Assembly: GCA_033977485.1 (NCBI GenBank)
Contig: CM066997.1
Coordinates: 76,912,634-76,976,633 of the forward strand
Length of the DNA: 64,000 nt
Source: Hydrangea macrophylla
Taxonomy: Eukaryota; Streptophyta; Magnoliopsida; Cornales; Hydrangeaceae
Reading direction: 5' to 3'
Positions 46,073 through 56,933 of the stretch are shown here, piece by piece; positions within the stretch are counted from its first letter, which is position 1; every line of letters starts with the position of its first letter. Below the pieces are notes generated by a model. That model had not been told where the DNA came from. It searched no databases and saw only the letters and a program-made list of their open reading frames with translations. Position numbers and translations under genes: made by a program.

Positions 46073-47546
46073 CTAGACATCATCAGCGACATCTGATAAT
46101 ATCTCAATAAAAACATCAGGAGCATCCCCACTGCCACCCTCAGCGACAGTCAGTGCCGTTGGGTCACTCGTGATCGTGGCATCTAGAATAGATAAGGGTG
46201 TGTCAGCCACGACAGGAGGCGGTGGAAGTGGTATCTCAGTAGTAGGCGGTGTCGCCGATGATGATGAAGCTGTAGGATTGATCTAGAAAGGTGGAGCAGA
46301 AGATGATGGACCGGTGGTGGGTGGTGGAACTACAGGATCTGAGGTGGTAGGTGGTGGAATAGCAGAAGTGGTAGGTGGATCGCTGGGGGGTGGTGCAGAA
46401 GCTGCATGAATTGCCTGGTCGACTCCGATCTGTATCAAGATTGCCTCCAACAGAGTCGTCATCTAATCTACCTTGCCCTCAAGTCTAATCCGGGCCTCTC
46501 TCTCCTCCAATAGTAACTTATGAATAGTCGGGAGAGGCGCAAAAGAAGACTCTCCCTGGGCACGAGCCTGAGATCTCTGTCTCAGTTTAAATCTCTCAAC
46601 CTCCTCAATAAGATCCATCTCCTCCTCTGACTGATGCTCCTCAGCCTCTGTGGGCGTCCCAGAAGCAGCATCCTCCGTATCAGTGCCTCCTCCTCTCTTC
46701 CTCTTCTCGCCAACCTTCGCCTTGCCTTTACCTCGCCTCTTTCTCTTCTGTGTATCAGACCGGCGGGAAGCAGTCTCGCCAAAACTACTGTAAGGCTGGG
46801 CAGTCACATCACCTGCCAATGGAAGTAGGCCGGCCTGCTCAATAACCCTATGAATAGCCCAAGCACCCTTCAAGTGCTTCTTGGCTTGAATGTATCGAGT
46901 AGGGTGTCTCATGAAATCAATATAAAGGCGAGGCAAACAGACCGGCTGTCGTGTCCCGATCGCATATAATACACGGGCGTACCACGCTGCAATCTTCTCC
47001 CGATAAGATTTTACTAAGAGGCAATTGCTGAGGGCGAGGTGCAGCATATGATAATTATCCGTGAGGTAGAAGTCAGGAATAAGAGCCTCACCATCCCAGC
47101 CCGGAAGAGCACCCCCAGTGATCCCTCTCATGATAATAGTCGGGGAGAGCAGCGGTGTGTCGGGGCGATGTGGACAAACACAATTAGGTACCTCAGGTAC
47201 CCCAAGAGCAGCAGAGATGGTGTCGGGGCGATGTGCTTCTTGGCTTGAATGGAGCAGTCGGGTCCCTGATCATCGTTGCACATGCCTCCCTAATCCAGGA
47301 TAGATTAATGTGCTTAGGCTGGGAGAGGAGCGTGTACCACTGTGGCATTGCGCGTATCCTAGCAAGATACCACGGAGTAGAAAGCCAGGCAGTCTCAAGA
47401 GGTCGCTCGAGCATGACCTTGCGCGACTGGAAATATCTAGTGAACCATACCCGGTCTTCTTCGTTTTTGAACCCGTGATCGGGTATATGGTCGGGTATGG
47501 TTAGCTCAAATGGCTTGGATTTGTGATACCTAGTGATAGGGTTCAT
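46073..47546 (-). pseudogene. Env-position gene of Athila II, frameshifted
   Basis: It starts at 47546 (MNPITRYHKSKPFEL). The frame changes near 47255, continues through GALPGWDGEALIPDFYL, LPRLYIDFMRHP and ERKRRGKGKAKV-like basic stretches. It then runs through a coiled-coil-like acidic part (EEEMDLIEEVERFKLRQR), a stop at 46463, a Pro/Thr/Ser-rich tail (PPPSDPPTTS, PPPTTSDP), another stop and the end at 46073. The position downstream of pol is where Athila elements carry an env-like frame. I see no signal peptide and no convincing membrane segment, so an envelope role is not supported here. The fold resembles the uncharacterised plant retroelement ORFs found in this position. Confidence 0.7.
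47220..47251. repeat. Chimeric patch repeating two nearby segments
   Basis: 47220-47235 repeats 47157-47172 (16 identical bases), and 47233-47251 repeats 46874-46892 (19 identical bases). The patch lies beside the frameshift of the env-position gene. Confidence 0.6.
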
Positions 47547-47626
47547 TGTTTAGCCATGAAACAAAAGAAATAAACAAAGAAACATTAAAAATAGGAAAAC
47601 AGAAAACAAAATGAAACTGCTACACT

Positions 47627-47750
47627 TCGATCGATCAAAGTATTTTCGATCGATCGAGAAAATCATGGGTTCGATCGCTCGAGAAGTGTTCGATTGATTG
47701 AAAAAATTGTGGGTTCGATCGCTCGAGAAGTGTTCGATCGATTGAACACA
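47627..47750. repeat. TCGA-palindrome cluster inside Athila II, distal
   Basis: Copies such as ttcgatcgatcaaag, ttcgatcgatcgag and ttcgatcgctcgagaag are present, some in a repeated 50-base unit. It lies between the putative internal promoter and the env-position start codon, so it would be in the leader or an intron. Confidence 0.8.
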
Positions 47751-48008
47751 GCAAAGTGGCAGCGTCGAGGAATGAGAACGGGGAGAGCCCGAAAACAAAA
47801 AAAAATACAACAAGACACTAAGACAAAGAGTAAAATAACCAATAGGGGGCACCCCCATGCGAATTTGAAATGGAAAGAACACGAGGGGGTTCTCGGGGCC
47901 TAACCTCGGAAGACGCGCTGAGTAGAGGATGAGGGTGATGGTGATGATGATGATGATGATCAAAGAGCCCAGGTACTCCACAATTGATGTGGTTGTAAGC
48001 GGGGGAGT

Positions 48009-48234
48009 CCAAAAGTCGCTCGAGCCTCCTCTATCTTCAATCGCTCGAGGAAGTGAAGGAGATAGAGAGTGAAGCTGCTGAAGTGTATAGACGACGCTTC
48101 ATTTAAATACAGGGCTCGATCAATCGAGGAAGTTCGATCGATCGAACCTTCGATCTATTGAATCCTGTTGAAGCGCTCGAGGTTCTGGTATGTTCGATCG
48201 ATCGAGATTTCTTCGATCGATCGAACCTGAAAAT
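48009..48234. promoter_or_regulatory. Candidate internal promoter with TCGA palindromes
   Basis: On the minus strand several ttcgatcgatcgaa-like words (48120-48234) lie upstream of a TATA-like GTATTTAAAT at 48101-48110. A gene-like pyrimidine-rich leader towards the env-position frame follows. This repeats the order seen in the LTRs (palindromes, then TATA). Two further motifs (tcgctcgag) lie at 48015-48050. No transcript data are available. Confidence 0.5.
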
Positions 48235-48533
48235 TCTACAACTTGAATACCCAACTAACCAACACTGTTCTGGGCATATAGAATAGTGATAAAACAGTTC
48301 ATTTACAAGACATGTAAGCCAAAAACAACATCCTCATAGTAGAAAATTGCAAATTTATATAAATAAATCTTTATAATAGCATCCATTTGCAATATTATTG
48401 CCCCCAACATGGTCTTTTAAAACCTTATTGAAAAAGAAAAACTAAAATGAAGCTGAAACTAGCAAAACTTTGTCTAAGAATACACTCCAATTGATGAAAG
48501 AAATATGAAATGACAAACAATTGAAGTGAAGCA

Positions 48534-48872
48534 CTATTCTTCAAGCATGAAGATTTCTTCTTCCACAACCTCCTTCTCTGCCGGAACTTCAAATGTAGAG
48601 TCTAAACTTGATGATTCCCTTTCCCAGAACAAGCGGAAAGCAGCGAGGACATCATCAAGCAAGTCCAAACTCTCTAAGGAATTGATTCTACCGATAATAG
48701 GGGATCCGGATGGAGACAAGGATAACGGAGTGTAATTGCGCATTGGACGTTCCTCTTGCGGTTGAGTACCCGGGGACCTTATGTATGGTCCAAATCCATG
48801 AAAGAGTTGATGTGGAAGGTACAACGGTGGAAATGGTGGATTCATAGTGATATTCCTGACAAAGGGAAACAA
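48534..48872 (-). CDS. Small unknown frame of Athila II, possible spliced exon
   Basis: An open frame of about 112 codons (from NITMNPPFPPLYLP to EEEIFMLEE), proline-rich first and acidic at the end. I do not recognise it. Just upstream the minus strand has a good 3' splice site (TTTTTGTTTCCCTTTGTCAG, ending at 48856) and further up a donor-like GAG|GTTAAC at 48981/48980. Removing that 125-base stretch would extend the frame in phase to an upstream segment (ASAPGNIRPIV). It could also start at the internal ATG. It lies between pol and the env-position gene. Confidence 0.5.
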   Translation of the reverse strand: MFPFVRNITMNPPFPPLYLPHQLFHGFGPYIRSPGTQPQEERPMRNYTPLSLSPSGSPIIGRINSLESLDLLDDVLAAFRLFWERESSSLDSTFEVPAEKEVVEEEIFMLEE

Positions 48873-49078
48873 AAAGGAGATGAAGAAAATAAATTAACTA
48901 GAGCAAAAGAAAGATCAAATAGGAAGAATTAAACAAAGCAACATGAAAAGAAAGATAAAGGAATGTGACCCAGAGTTAACCTCACTATTGGCCGAATATT
49001 CCCAGGTGCACTAGCAGGTAGAGGGCATTGAAGTCGGAACAACAAATAACTCACGTGCACATACATGTAGGGAACCAC

Positions 49079-49447
49079 TTAGATGACCAGGAAGTCGTCG
49101 ACATATGTGAATACAACATTATGGCGTTCTGGCACCACATCCCGTAAGTCCTCTTCTTCCCATGGCTCCCACATTGAGTCATTTTCCCACTGTTCCATCA
49201 GAGCATCATCGACTTCCTACACAGCATATCCTTCTGGTTCTCCCTCCTCTTCAGGGAATTCCATGTGCTCAAATGGATTAATCTGGAGGAGAGCAGGATC
49301 GTATGGGATGTATCCGTGGGTTAGGTCAATGACGTCTTCCGCTCCTGGCCCTTAGTATGGAGATAAACAAAATGCTATTTCATCAGCAGTCCACGGTGGA
49401 TTCTGATATTCTGAATCAGCCCATGACCCTATATTGGACATCATCAT
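49079..49447 (-). pseudogene. Small acidic frame downstream of Athila II pol
   Basis: It starts with three ATG codons at 49447 and ends at TAA 49079. It is 123 codons with two in-frame stops (after CLSPY and after EGYAV). The peptide is strongly acidic and Trp-rich (MEQWENDSMWEPWEEEDL). The single frame is kept across both stops, which suggests a formerly coding gene. I do not recognise the product. It sits 154 bases after the pol stop. Confidence 0.55.
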
Positions 49448-49600
49448 CTCTCATATTGGACAGTCTACAGGAGATAGAAATGGAATAGCAAAATACAATC
49501 AAGGTCACACTAAAAAAGAAATGGATAAACAAAAGAACAAACAAAATGAGAAACAATAAAAGAAAAGTACAACAACATGGTTAAAACGCACTTGAGCATT

Positions 49601-51090
49601 CTAGGTTGAGGCATAGTCGGGCTCATCCAGTTGGATGTGCTCGACCTCTGGTTGGAAATCTTCTAAGAACGGTTTTACCCTTTGGCCATTGACTTTGAAA
49701 CTTCTGTCGTTCTTAGAATTAAATAACTCAACGGCCCCATGTGGAAAGATAGATTTGACTGTGAAGGGTCCTGTCTACCGAGATCGGAGTTTGCCTGGGA
49801 AGAGATGAAGGCGCGAATCGTATAGTAAAACTTTCTGTCCAGGTTCGAAAGATTTTTGAAAAATTGTTCTATCATGGCGAGCCTTCAACATTTCCTTATG
49901 AAGTTTAGCATTGTCATACGCATCTCGACGAATTTCTTCCAGTTCCGCCAACTGGAGTTTCCAGAGATGACCTCCTTCTTTAATGTTAAAGTTTAATGAG
50001 CGTGTCGCCCAATATGCTTTGTGCTCAATTTCAACAGGGAGGTGACATGCCTTACCATACACTAGCCTATATGGGGACATTCCCAGATTTATCTTGTAGG
50101 CAGTACGGTACGTCCAAAGAGCATCAGTCAGTTTATAAGCCCAGTCTTTTCTGTTGAAACTAACCGTCTTTTCTAAAATGTGCTTGATTTCACGGTTAGC
50201 CAACTCTGCCTGTCCATTCGTTTGTGGGTGGTAGGCTAGTGCGATCTTATGATTCACCCCGTATTTTCTGAGTAGTGATTCCAAAGGCCTATTGCAAAAG
50301 TGTTTCCCTTGGTCACTTATTAGGGCTTTTGGGGTTCCGAAACGTGATACGATATTTTCCTTAAGAAAGGACATTACCCTTTTATGGTCATTACGTCTCG
50401 TCGGTATCGCTTCTACCCATTTTGATATATATTCCACAGCCAGGAGTATATATTCACAGTTAATAGATTTAGAAAATGGGCCCATGAAGTCTATGCCCCA
50501 ACAATTGAATATTTCAATTGTGATGATGGGAGTTAAGGGCATTGAATTCTTTTTCGAAAGTGTACCAAGCTTCTGACATCGTTGGCATGACTTACAAAAA
50601 GTATAGGCATCTTTGAACACGGTGGGCCAATAGAAGCCGCCGTGCAAAACTTTGTGTGCGGTCTTTTGGGAGGCAAAATGGCCACCGCATGCTTCAGAAT
50701 GACAGGAGGCCAAAATTACAATTATGTCCTCATTCGGGACGCAATGCCTAATGACCTGATCAGTACAATACTTAAATAAGTAAGGGTCATCAAAAAAGAA
50801 ATGGCGTGTGAACGAAAGGAACCTTTTCTTGTCCTGATTTAACCAATGGCTCGGGGTTTCTCCTGTAATAAGGTAATTTATTATATCTGCGTACCAAGGC
50901 AAACTGGATACAGCCATCAGTTGCTCATATGGGAATTCATCTTTTATAAGTACAGGCTCAGTGTTGTCAGTGAATGTCAACCGAGATAAATGGTCAGCAA
51001 CCACATTTTCTACTCCCTTTTTATCCTTGATAGTGATATCAAATTCCTGGAGTAAGAGTATCCAGCGGATAAGCCTCTGTTTCGCGTCTT
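49601..51090 (-). pseudogene. Athila II integrase with RNase H tail
   Basis: From the frameshift near 51090 the frame reads the RNase H tail and VADHLSRL, then the integrase zinc domain ([15 protein letters not shown]). A full catalytic triad follows: Asp in GIDFMGP (residue 172 of the segment starting at 51004), Asp in ISDQGKHF (231) and Glu in QAELANRE (267), spacing DD35E. The C-terminal part ([26 protein letters not shown]) is cut by TAG at 49775 where Trp is expected and continues to the true end at 49601. Integrase would insert the cDNA. The core residues are intact; only the stop near the end and the upstream frameshift disable it. Confidence 0.9.
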
Positions 51091-52386
51091 CTTAGATAGT
51101 AGGTACTTGAGGGCCGAGTGGTCTGTAAAACAGACTATTGGGGACCCTGTCAGATAAGACCTGAATTTGTCTAGAGTGGATACTATTGCCAGTAGCTCTT
51201 TCTCAGTAGTCGTATAATTCATTTGAGTTTCGGTAAGTGTTCGGCTGGCACAGTAGATTACATAAGGCATGTTGTCCTTTCTCTGTCCTAGGACTGCACC
51301 AATGGCATAGTCGCTAGCATCACACATTAACTCAAACGGAAAACTCCAATCGGGTGCCTGTATTATCGGTGCGGAGGTAAGGTGTTCTTTTAGTGCATCA
51401 AAAGATATTTGACAGTTTTCCGACCATTCGAAAGGTGCGTCTTTGACTAGGAGTTGGCACAGTGGTCGGGAGATTGCACTAAAATTTTGGATAAAGCGTC
51501 GATAGAATCCAGCATGTCCCAGAAAAGATCGGATGTCTCGGACTGTACGAGGGACGAGTAGATTTGAAATTATATCGATTTTTGCTTTATCGACTTACAT
51601 ACCCTTATCAGAGATAATGTGGCCGAGGACAATTCCTTTGGTCACCATGAAGTGACACTTTTCCCAGTTTAGTACTAAGTGTTTGTCCTCGCATCTCGCT
51701 AACACATTCTCAAGGTTTTCTAGGCAGTTATCAAAACTATGGCCAAATACTGAGAAGTCGTCCATAAAGACCTCGAGTGTCTGTTCAACCATATCACTGA
51801 ATATGCTTAACATACACCGCTGAAAAGTGGCAGGTGCATTGCATAAACTGAAGGGCATACAACGGTAGGCGAATGTACAGAACGGATAAGTAAAAGTTGT
51901 CTTCTCCTGATCTTCAGGAGCTATTTTGATTTGGTTATAACCACTATATCCGTCCAAGAAGCAATAAAATTTATGACCCGCCACTCTTTCTAGCATTTGA
52001 TCCATGAATGGCAATGGGAAGTGGTCTTTCCGGGTCACAATATTTAACTTTCGGTAATCAATACACATCCGCCATCCAGTGGGGATGCGTGTTGGTACTA
52101 ACTCGCCCTCTTTGTTTGGGATAACTGTTATACCCGCCTTTTTGGGCACCACCTGGGTTGGACTAACTCAAGAGCTATCAGAGATAGGATATATTATCCC
52201 AGTGTCCAGAAGTTTTAAGACTTCCTTTTTTACTACTTCTTGCATATTGGGATTCAGACGCCTTTGCATTTGTCGCGAAGGTTTAGCGTCTTCCTCCAGA
52301 TATATTTTATGGGTGCAAATAGATGGGCTTATACCTTTTAGGTCGGCAATAGTCCATCCCAATGCTCCCTTGTGCAGTTTGAGCAT
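51091..52386 (-). pseudogene. Athila II reverse transcriptase and RNase H
   Basis: RT palm and fingers are recognisable: GWRMCIDYRKLN, FPLPFMDQMLERVAGH, CFLDGYSGYNQI and the catalytic FMDD (residues 129-132 of the segment starting at 52152). RNase H has CDASDYAIGAVLGQ, TTTEKELLAIV and [14 protein letters not shown]. In-frame stops occur at 52168-52170 (TGA where the family has Trp) and 51595-51597 (TAA where Glu is expected). The frame shifts by one base near 51087-51093. All catalytic residues visible are intact, so inactivation is by a few late point changes. Confidence 0.9.
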
Positions 52387-53811
52387 TTAAACCAACTTAT
52401 CCTCCTGTTCGGAATTCAATGTAGATGAGATTATCACAGGATAAGTCTTTTCAGTCCCTAGAAAAGCGTATTTGAGCTCTTTTGGAAGCTCCTTTAATTC
52501 CAAATCAGGAAACTGAAAGTTCGAAGGCATAGTTAACTTCGTTTTCGGAGGCAAGGGTTCATATGGTGTGACCCACATGCATTCATCTCTATCTTCCTCT
52601 TTAGTTTCCATCATGAGTAAAGCATGATTTAGGGCAGTGTCTAATGGGGTAAAATTATTAGGTTGATAAGTAGCGCCGAATTGTGACACAACTACCTCCA
52701 AAGGATCTTTGTATTCTACAAGGTCAACCTCTTCTTCGATGACCGTTTCGATGAAGTTAACCTCTTCTTCATCCTCGTATTCTTCGGATCGGGGATTTGA
52801 AAAAATCTTGACATTTAAAGTCATGTTTCCAAATATGATAGTCATGATACCACTCCTTATTTTGATTGTGGCATCAATGGTATTGAGGAATGGACGTCCA
52901 AAAATCACCAGGATTTGTGAACATGGATTAGACACAAGTTCAGTGTCCAGAATCACAAAATCGACCGGAAAGACAAATGTATCTATCTGTACCAGAACGT
53001 CTTCCAGTATTCCTCTAGGATATTTGACTGACCTGTCTGCCAATTGCAATGCGACTATGGTAGGTTTGAGTTCACCCAACCCTAGTTGTTTATATACTGA
53101 ATATGGCAGCAAGTTTAAGCTAGCTCCTAGATCAAGGAGGGCGTTGTCTATCCTTTGATTCCCAATTCGACACGAGACAGTAGGGGTGCCAGGGTCTTGA
53201 AGCTTTGGAGGTAACTCATTTTGAATGATTGCGCTTGCTTGGCAAGCGACATAGGCATGTTTCTTTACACTTTGCCTCCTTTTGACCGTGCATAAGTCCT
53301 TTAGATACTTAGCGTAGGCTAGCACTTGTTTGATTGCATCAAGGAGCGGGAGATTAATTTTAACTTGTTTGAACAACTCCAAGAACTCCTGATTCTTTGC
53401 CTCGTATTGCGGCTTCTTGAGCCTTTGAGGGTAAGGTGCGGGGAAAGGGCATTTAGGTAATTTGTCCTTGATGGGCTCCTTTCCAGGCCTTCTCTCAACT
53501 TCTACTTCTTTAGGAGCATCCTCGTTTGATTCTACTGATTTGTCATTAGTGGACGACTCTTCTTCTTGAGTAGATGGTTTGTGTTTAGTTACCACTTCTT
53601 CCTCTTCATACTCCACGGGAGTAGAATGAGGCATGTTTTTCCCTATGACTTTGATGCTTCTCAAAGTTGTCACGACTTTTGCATGTTCATGATTAGGGGG
53701 ACCATTGTTGTATCCCTCAGGGTTTTGAAGTGGTTGAGCAGGGAACGTTCCACTCGACCCCTCTTGACGTGCATCCATTCTCTCTAATGTCGCGGACATT
53801 TTACTCATCAT
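52387..53811 (-). CDS. Athila II gag tail and aspartic protease segment
   Basis: An open stretch of 474 codons within the gag-pol frame. Residues 1-200 are an acidic, Lys/Glu/Pro-rich linker and a Gag-derived part (QEFLELFKQVKINLPLLDAIKQVLAYAKYLKDL). The pepsin-like protease follows, with the active site LLDLGASLNLLP at about 225-236, the Asp-Leu-Gly-Ala form usual in Athila. The protease would cut the polyprotein. The stop at 52387 (TAA before MLKLHKGALGW) breaks the join to RT. An upstream TAG at 53824 separates it from the rest of gag. Confidence 0.85.
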   Translation of the reverse strand: MMSKMSATLERMDARQEGSSGTFPAQPLQNPEGYNNGPPNHEHAKVVTTLRSIKVIGKNMPHSTPVEYEEEEVVTKHKPSTQEEESSTNDKSVESNEDAPKEVEVERRPGKEPIKDKLPKCPFPAPYPQRLKKPQYEAKNQEFLELFKQVKINLPLLDAIKQVLAYAKYLKDLCTVKRRQSVKKHAYVACQASAIIQNELPPKLQDPGTPTVSCRIGNQRIDNALLDLGASLNLLPYSVYKQLGLGELKPTIVALQLADRSVKYPRGILEDVLVQIDTFVFPVDFVILDTELVSNPCSQILVIFGRPFLNTIDATIKIRSGIMTIIFGNMTLNVKIFSNPRSEEYEDEEEVNFIETVIEEEVDLVEYKDPLEVVVSQFGATYQPNNFTPLDTALNHALLMMETKEEDRDECMWVTPYEPLPPKTKLTMPSNFQFPDLELKELPKELKYAFLGTEKTYPVIISSTLNSEQEDKLV

Positions 53812-53820
53812 TTGAATTAA

Positions 53821-55166
53821 CTATTGTGTTAAATTCGCGTTAGAGAGTGGATCTTCCTCTTGCACCTTTTTGTGAGGTGGCACGTAAACATTTGCTTGTT
53901 GATTATTAGAGGATTGAGCGTTGTTGTAGTTATTTGCTCTATTTTGATGGAATGGCTGGGACTGCCTGTTGTATTGCCCTTGATATTGATTATTGTTATT
54001 GTAGGGCTGTTGTTGTTGATATTGGTTTTGGATCCCAGCATTGTTTTTCCAATCAAACCCGGGGTGATTCCATCTATTGTTATTATTTTGTGAATTATAA
54101 TTGTTGTAGTAATTCCCCACCCCCTATACCTTTGCATGGCATTCATTTCCATGGGGGGTTGTTCTTGAAAATACGGCACATTCGGACAGTATTAAGTAGT
54201 GTGTCCCAGCATGTTGCATGTGCCGCATGGTTCTTCAGGCAAAAACTGCCTAGAACTCTCTCCTTTCATTCCCAATTCTTCCACTTTCTTTGCTAGTTCT
54301 TCATATTTATTCATCAGATGATCCTCACTTTTTAGTTGGTATAAACTTTTCTCTTCCATACAGGATATCTAAGAGCATGGGACATCGTCGGAATTTGACC
54401 ACTCTTGGGCGTGTTCAGCTAACCACTCGAAATGAGCTTCAGCTTCTTCTGTGTTTTTACGAAGAAATGGCCCTGAACTCATGGTCTCGACCAATTTCTT
54501 AGTTTCACCATTTAATCCTTCATAAAAGTAGCTAATGGTTCGCTATTTCTCGTACCCGTGATGTGGGCATGAGAGTAGCAAATCCTAGAAACGTTCCCAA
54601 GTTTGGGTGAATGTTTCATTGCTCTTTTGTCTGTAAGAATTTATTTGTCGTTTAAGTTCAGTGGTCATGCGAGGTGGAAAGAATTTCTTCAGGAAAGCAG
54701 TGTTCATTGCATGCCAGGTGTAGATTGAATTTGGCTTTAAAGTGAGTAACCACGCTTTTGGTTTATCCTTCAAAGTGAAAGGAAATAGCATTAGACGTGT
54801 CACGTCTACAGGACAGTTTTGTGAAAATGTTTTACAAATATCCTCAAAGTCCTTGACATGTAGATACGCCTTCTCGCTCTCCATTCCATGAAAGGTAGGA
54901 AGGAGTTGAATCATTCCATTGCGAAATTGGAATTCGCCTGCATGAGGCGGAATGAGGATACAAGAAGGTGTAGGCACGTGTTCTGGTGTTATGAGATCGC
55001 ACAAAGGACGCAGTGAATCGTCGATTGGTACGACCACATTATCACCATTTTCACTTTGATTATCAGCCATTGAATCGATCGGTGTAACTATGGGGTTAAT
55101 AGAACTAGATGAATTAGATGATTAGAGTGGGTTTTCGTAAATTCCTTCGATGGAATTATCGAACAT
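53821..55166 (-). pseudogene. Athila II gag
   Basis: The start codon is at 55166 (MFDNSIEGIYENPL), about 110 bases inside the PBS. The retrotransposon-gag core lies at 54960-54585 (GEFQFRNGMIQLLPTFHG, WLLTLKPNSIYTW, FLKKFFPP). The nucleocapsid knuckle near 54200 (CGTCNMLGHTT, stop, YC) keeps all zinc ligands but has TAG where Gln is expected. The tail is Asn/Gln-rich (NNQYQGQYNRQSQP). At least five in-frame stops are seen, several explained by a single C-to-T change. Confidence 0.88.
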
Positions 55167-55273
55167 AAAGGGAAAGACCCTAAGTAGTTTTTAATCTAAA
55201 GAACGAAAGAAAAAGAAAAAACAGAAAGAGATAAGGATAGATTGAGGTAATCGAAGCGTTAGCTTGTCGCCTT

Positions 55274-55290
55274 CCCCGGCAACGGCGCCA
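55274..55290 (-). other. Primer-binding site of Athila II, tRNA-Asp
   Basis: The minus strand reads TGGCGCCGTTGCCGGGG, a perfect match to the complement of the plant tRNA-Asp 3' end, 6 bases from the LTR. Confidence 0.9.
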
Positions 55291-55296
55291 AAAACT

Positions 55297-56933
55297 TGAC
55301 ACGAGAATTATTCTTCTGTGCGCTTGTGTGCTATACCCAAGTGTAAGTAATCGTGCAAGTAGTAATCTGGTTAAGTCCAGGTCGATCCCACAGGGAAGGT
55401 GTTAAACTAATTACTCAGATCAATCTCACACAAGAAAATAAAAGTCAATATTTTAAAGAAATGCACAACACAATGTCCTACAATTTATTAACTACTAAAG
55501 ATAAAGCAACAAAACAAGATTAATCTAATTACTAACTAATTAATTTAAGCGATGATTTAAAATGTGTTTATATTAATAAAAGGAAATGTTGGGATTACAC
55601 GAATCCACCGCGACCTAGCCATCTACCATGCAATTACGTTGAAGCTCAATGTAGCACATTCTCTACAGTATTCCGTATTTCTCTTAGGATAAAGAATCTA
55701 TAGTCCTTTCATGACCGAGACTATATCATCACAATTAAGTTTGAAATACACAAAAGCGGTTTAAAACAATAGTTTCAACTTGCACCTACAATGGTGTTAG
55801 CATTGAGGGTGGTTTGCAAAATATATTGAAGAAAAATGCCTCAAGGCTTTAAGTTTACAGACTGTTTTGACAAACTGAGCGTTTGGGGACAATTTGATAA
55901 CAAATCAGTAAAGTAGAAAGTCTAGGAATACTGCATAGAATGTCCTCAAAAATCAGAAAGTTCGATCGATCGACGCGCTTTCGATAGATCGAATATCTTC
56001 ATCTCTCGATCGATCGAACTGGCTTCTATCGCTCGACTGTATCTCTGTTTCGATCGATCGAACTTATTCGGTCGATCGAACACAGGAATTATTCTACTGC
56101 ATGGCAGAGGCTTGAGATCACGGTTTCATCGTGATCTCCCAACCTGGGGACTATTTAGACATGGTCTGGAGTGTCTCAGATGTGATTTTAATGTAAAGTT
56201 CCATTAAAGGTGTGTTTGATTATGATTTTTGCATAAAACCTATGAAAACTAATTATTTAACTCTAATTAACATGCAAGACTACGGGGTAACAAGTTATAC
56301 TACTATAAACTAGGTACAGAATTTAAACAAAGTAACCTGGAAACAAAAACTTGTATTGAACTAGGAGGAATCCAAACCAAACAATGTATCACCTTGATTA
56401 AAACCTACAAAAATAACAAAGTAAAGCTCTCTACTCTCTATAAACTGATGAAAATGAGAGTGGGCATCCTTATGGACGTATACAATACGAGTATATATAC
56501 TAAAAAACCTAATGCTAGGGTTAAAATCTCGCTTCTGCTGCGTGCGCGTAAAATATGATAAAAGCCATGTTCGATTGATCGAACATTTTTCGATCGATCG
56601 AACTTCTGGGGTCTTCGAGCGCTGGAGCTTCTTTCGATCGATTGAACCTTCGATCGATCGAATGGTCTTCAATCGATCGAGGTCCACTTTTCATCCTTTA
56701 CTTGTCTTCATTATAATTTAGCACTTCCTTTTATCTTTCTCATCCAATTCTTCACACAACAACAGTAATTTGCACAAACTATAGCTAAAACAAACAACTT
56801 ATCATAGTTTAATCAAATTGTGTACAAACTAGCATTGTAATTCAAATTACAGATAAATGAAGGAATTGTGAAATAATTTAGTACATTTTCTTCTTTTAGC
56901 GCTGTTGTATTTTACAACTACCCCCGCTTGTCA
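55297..56933 (-). repeat. 5' LTR of Athila II
   Basis: TGACACGAG to CTTGTCA, 1637 bases. The TATA box is at 56491-56500. Palindrome clusters are at 55959-56082 and 56568-56690. It differs from the 3' LTR by scattered substitutions, mostly transitions, and by one extra palindrome copy. Confidence 0.93.

Larger units (their letters stand above)
42254..56933 (-). mobile_element. Athila-type Ty3/gypsy element II, 14.7 kb
   Basis: The LTRs 42254-43871 and 55297-56933 are nearly identical. The element has a tRNA-Asp PBS, gag-protease-RT-RNase H-integrase, two small frames and an env-position frame, all on the minus strand. The target is the integrase region of chromovirus D. Flanks accgt and actgt form a one-mismatch TSD, and the D coding sequence reads across the gap. 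Pol is broken by several in-frame stops and one frameshift. Confidence 0.95.

Noticed and set aside
46073..47546. True envelope glycoprotein
   Set aside because: No signal peptide, no membrane segment and a Pro/Thr-rich tail; only the position matches env-like genes.
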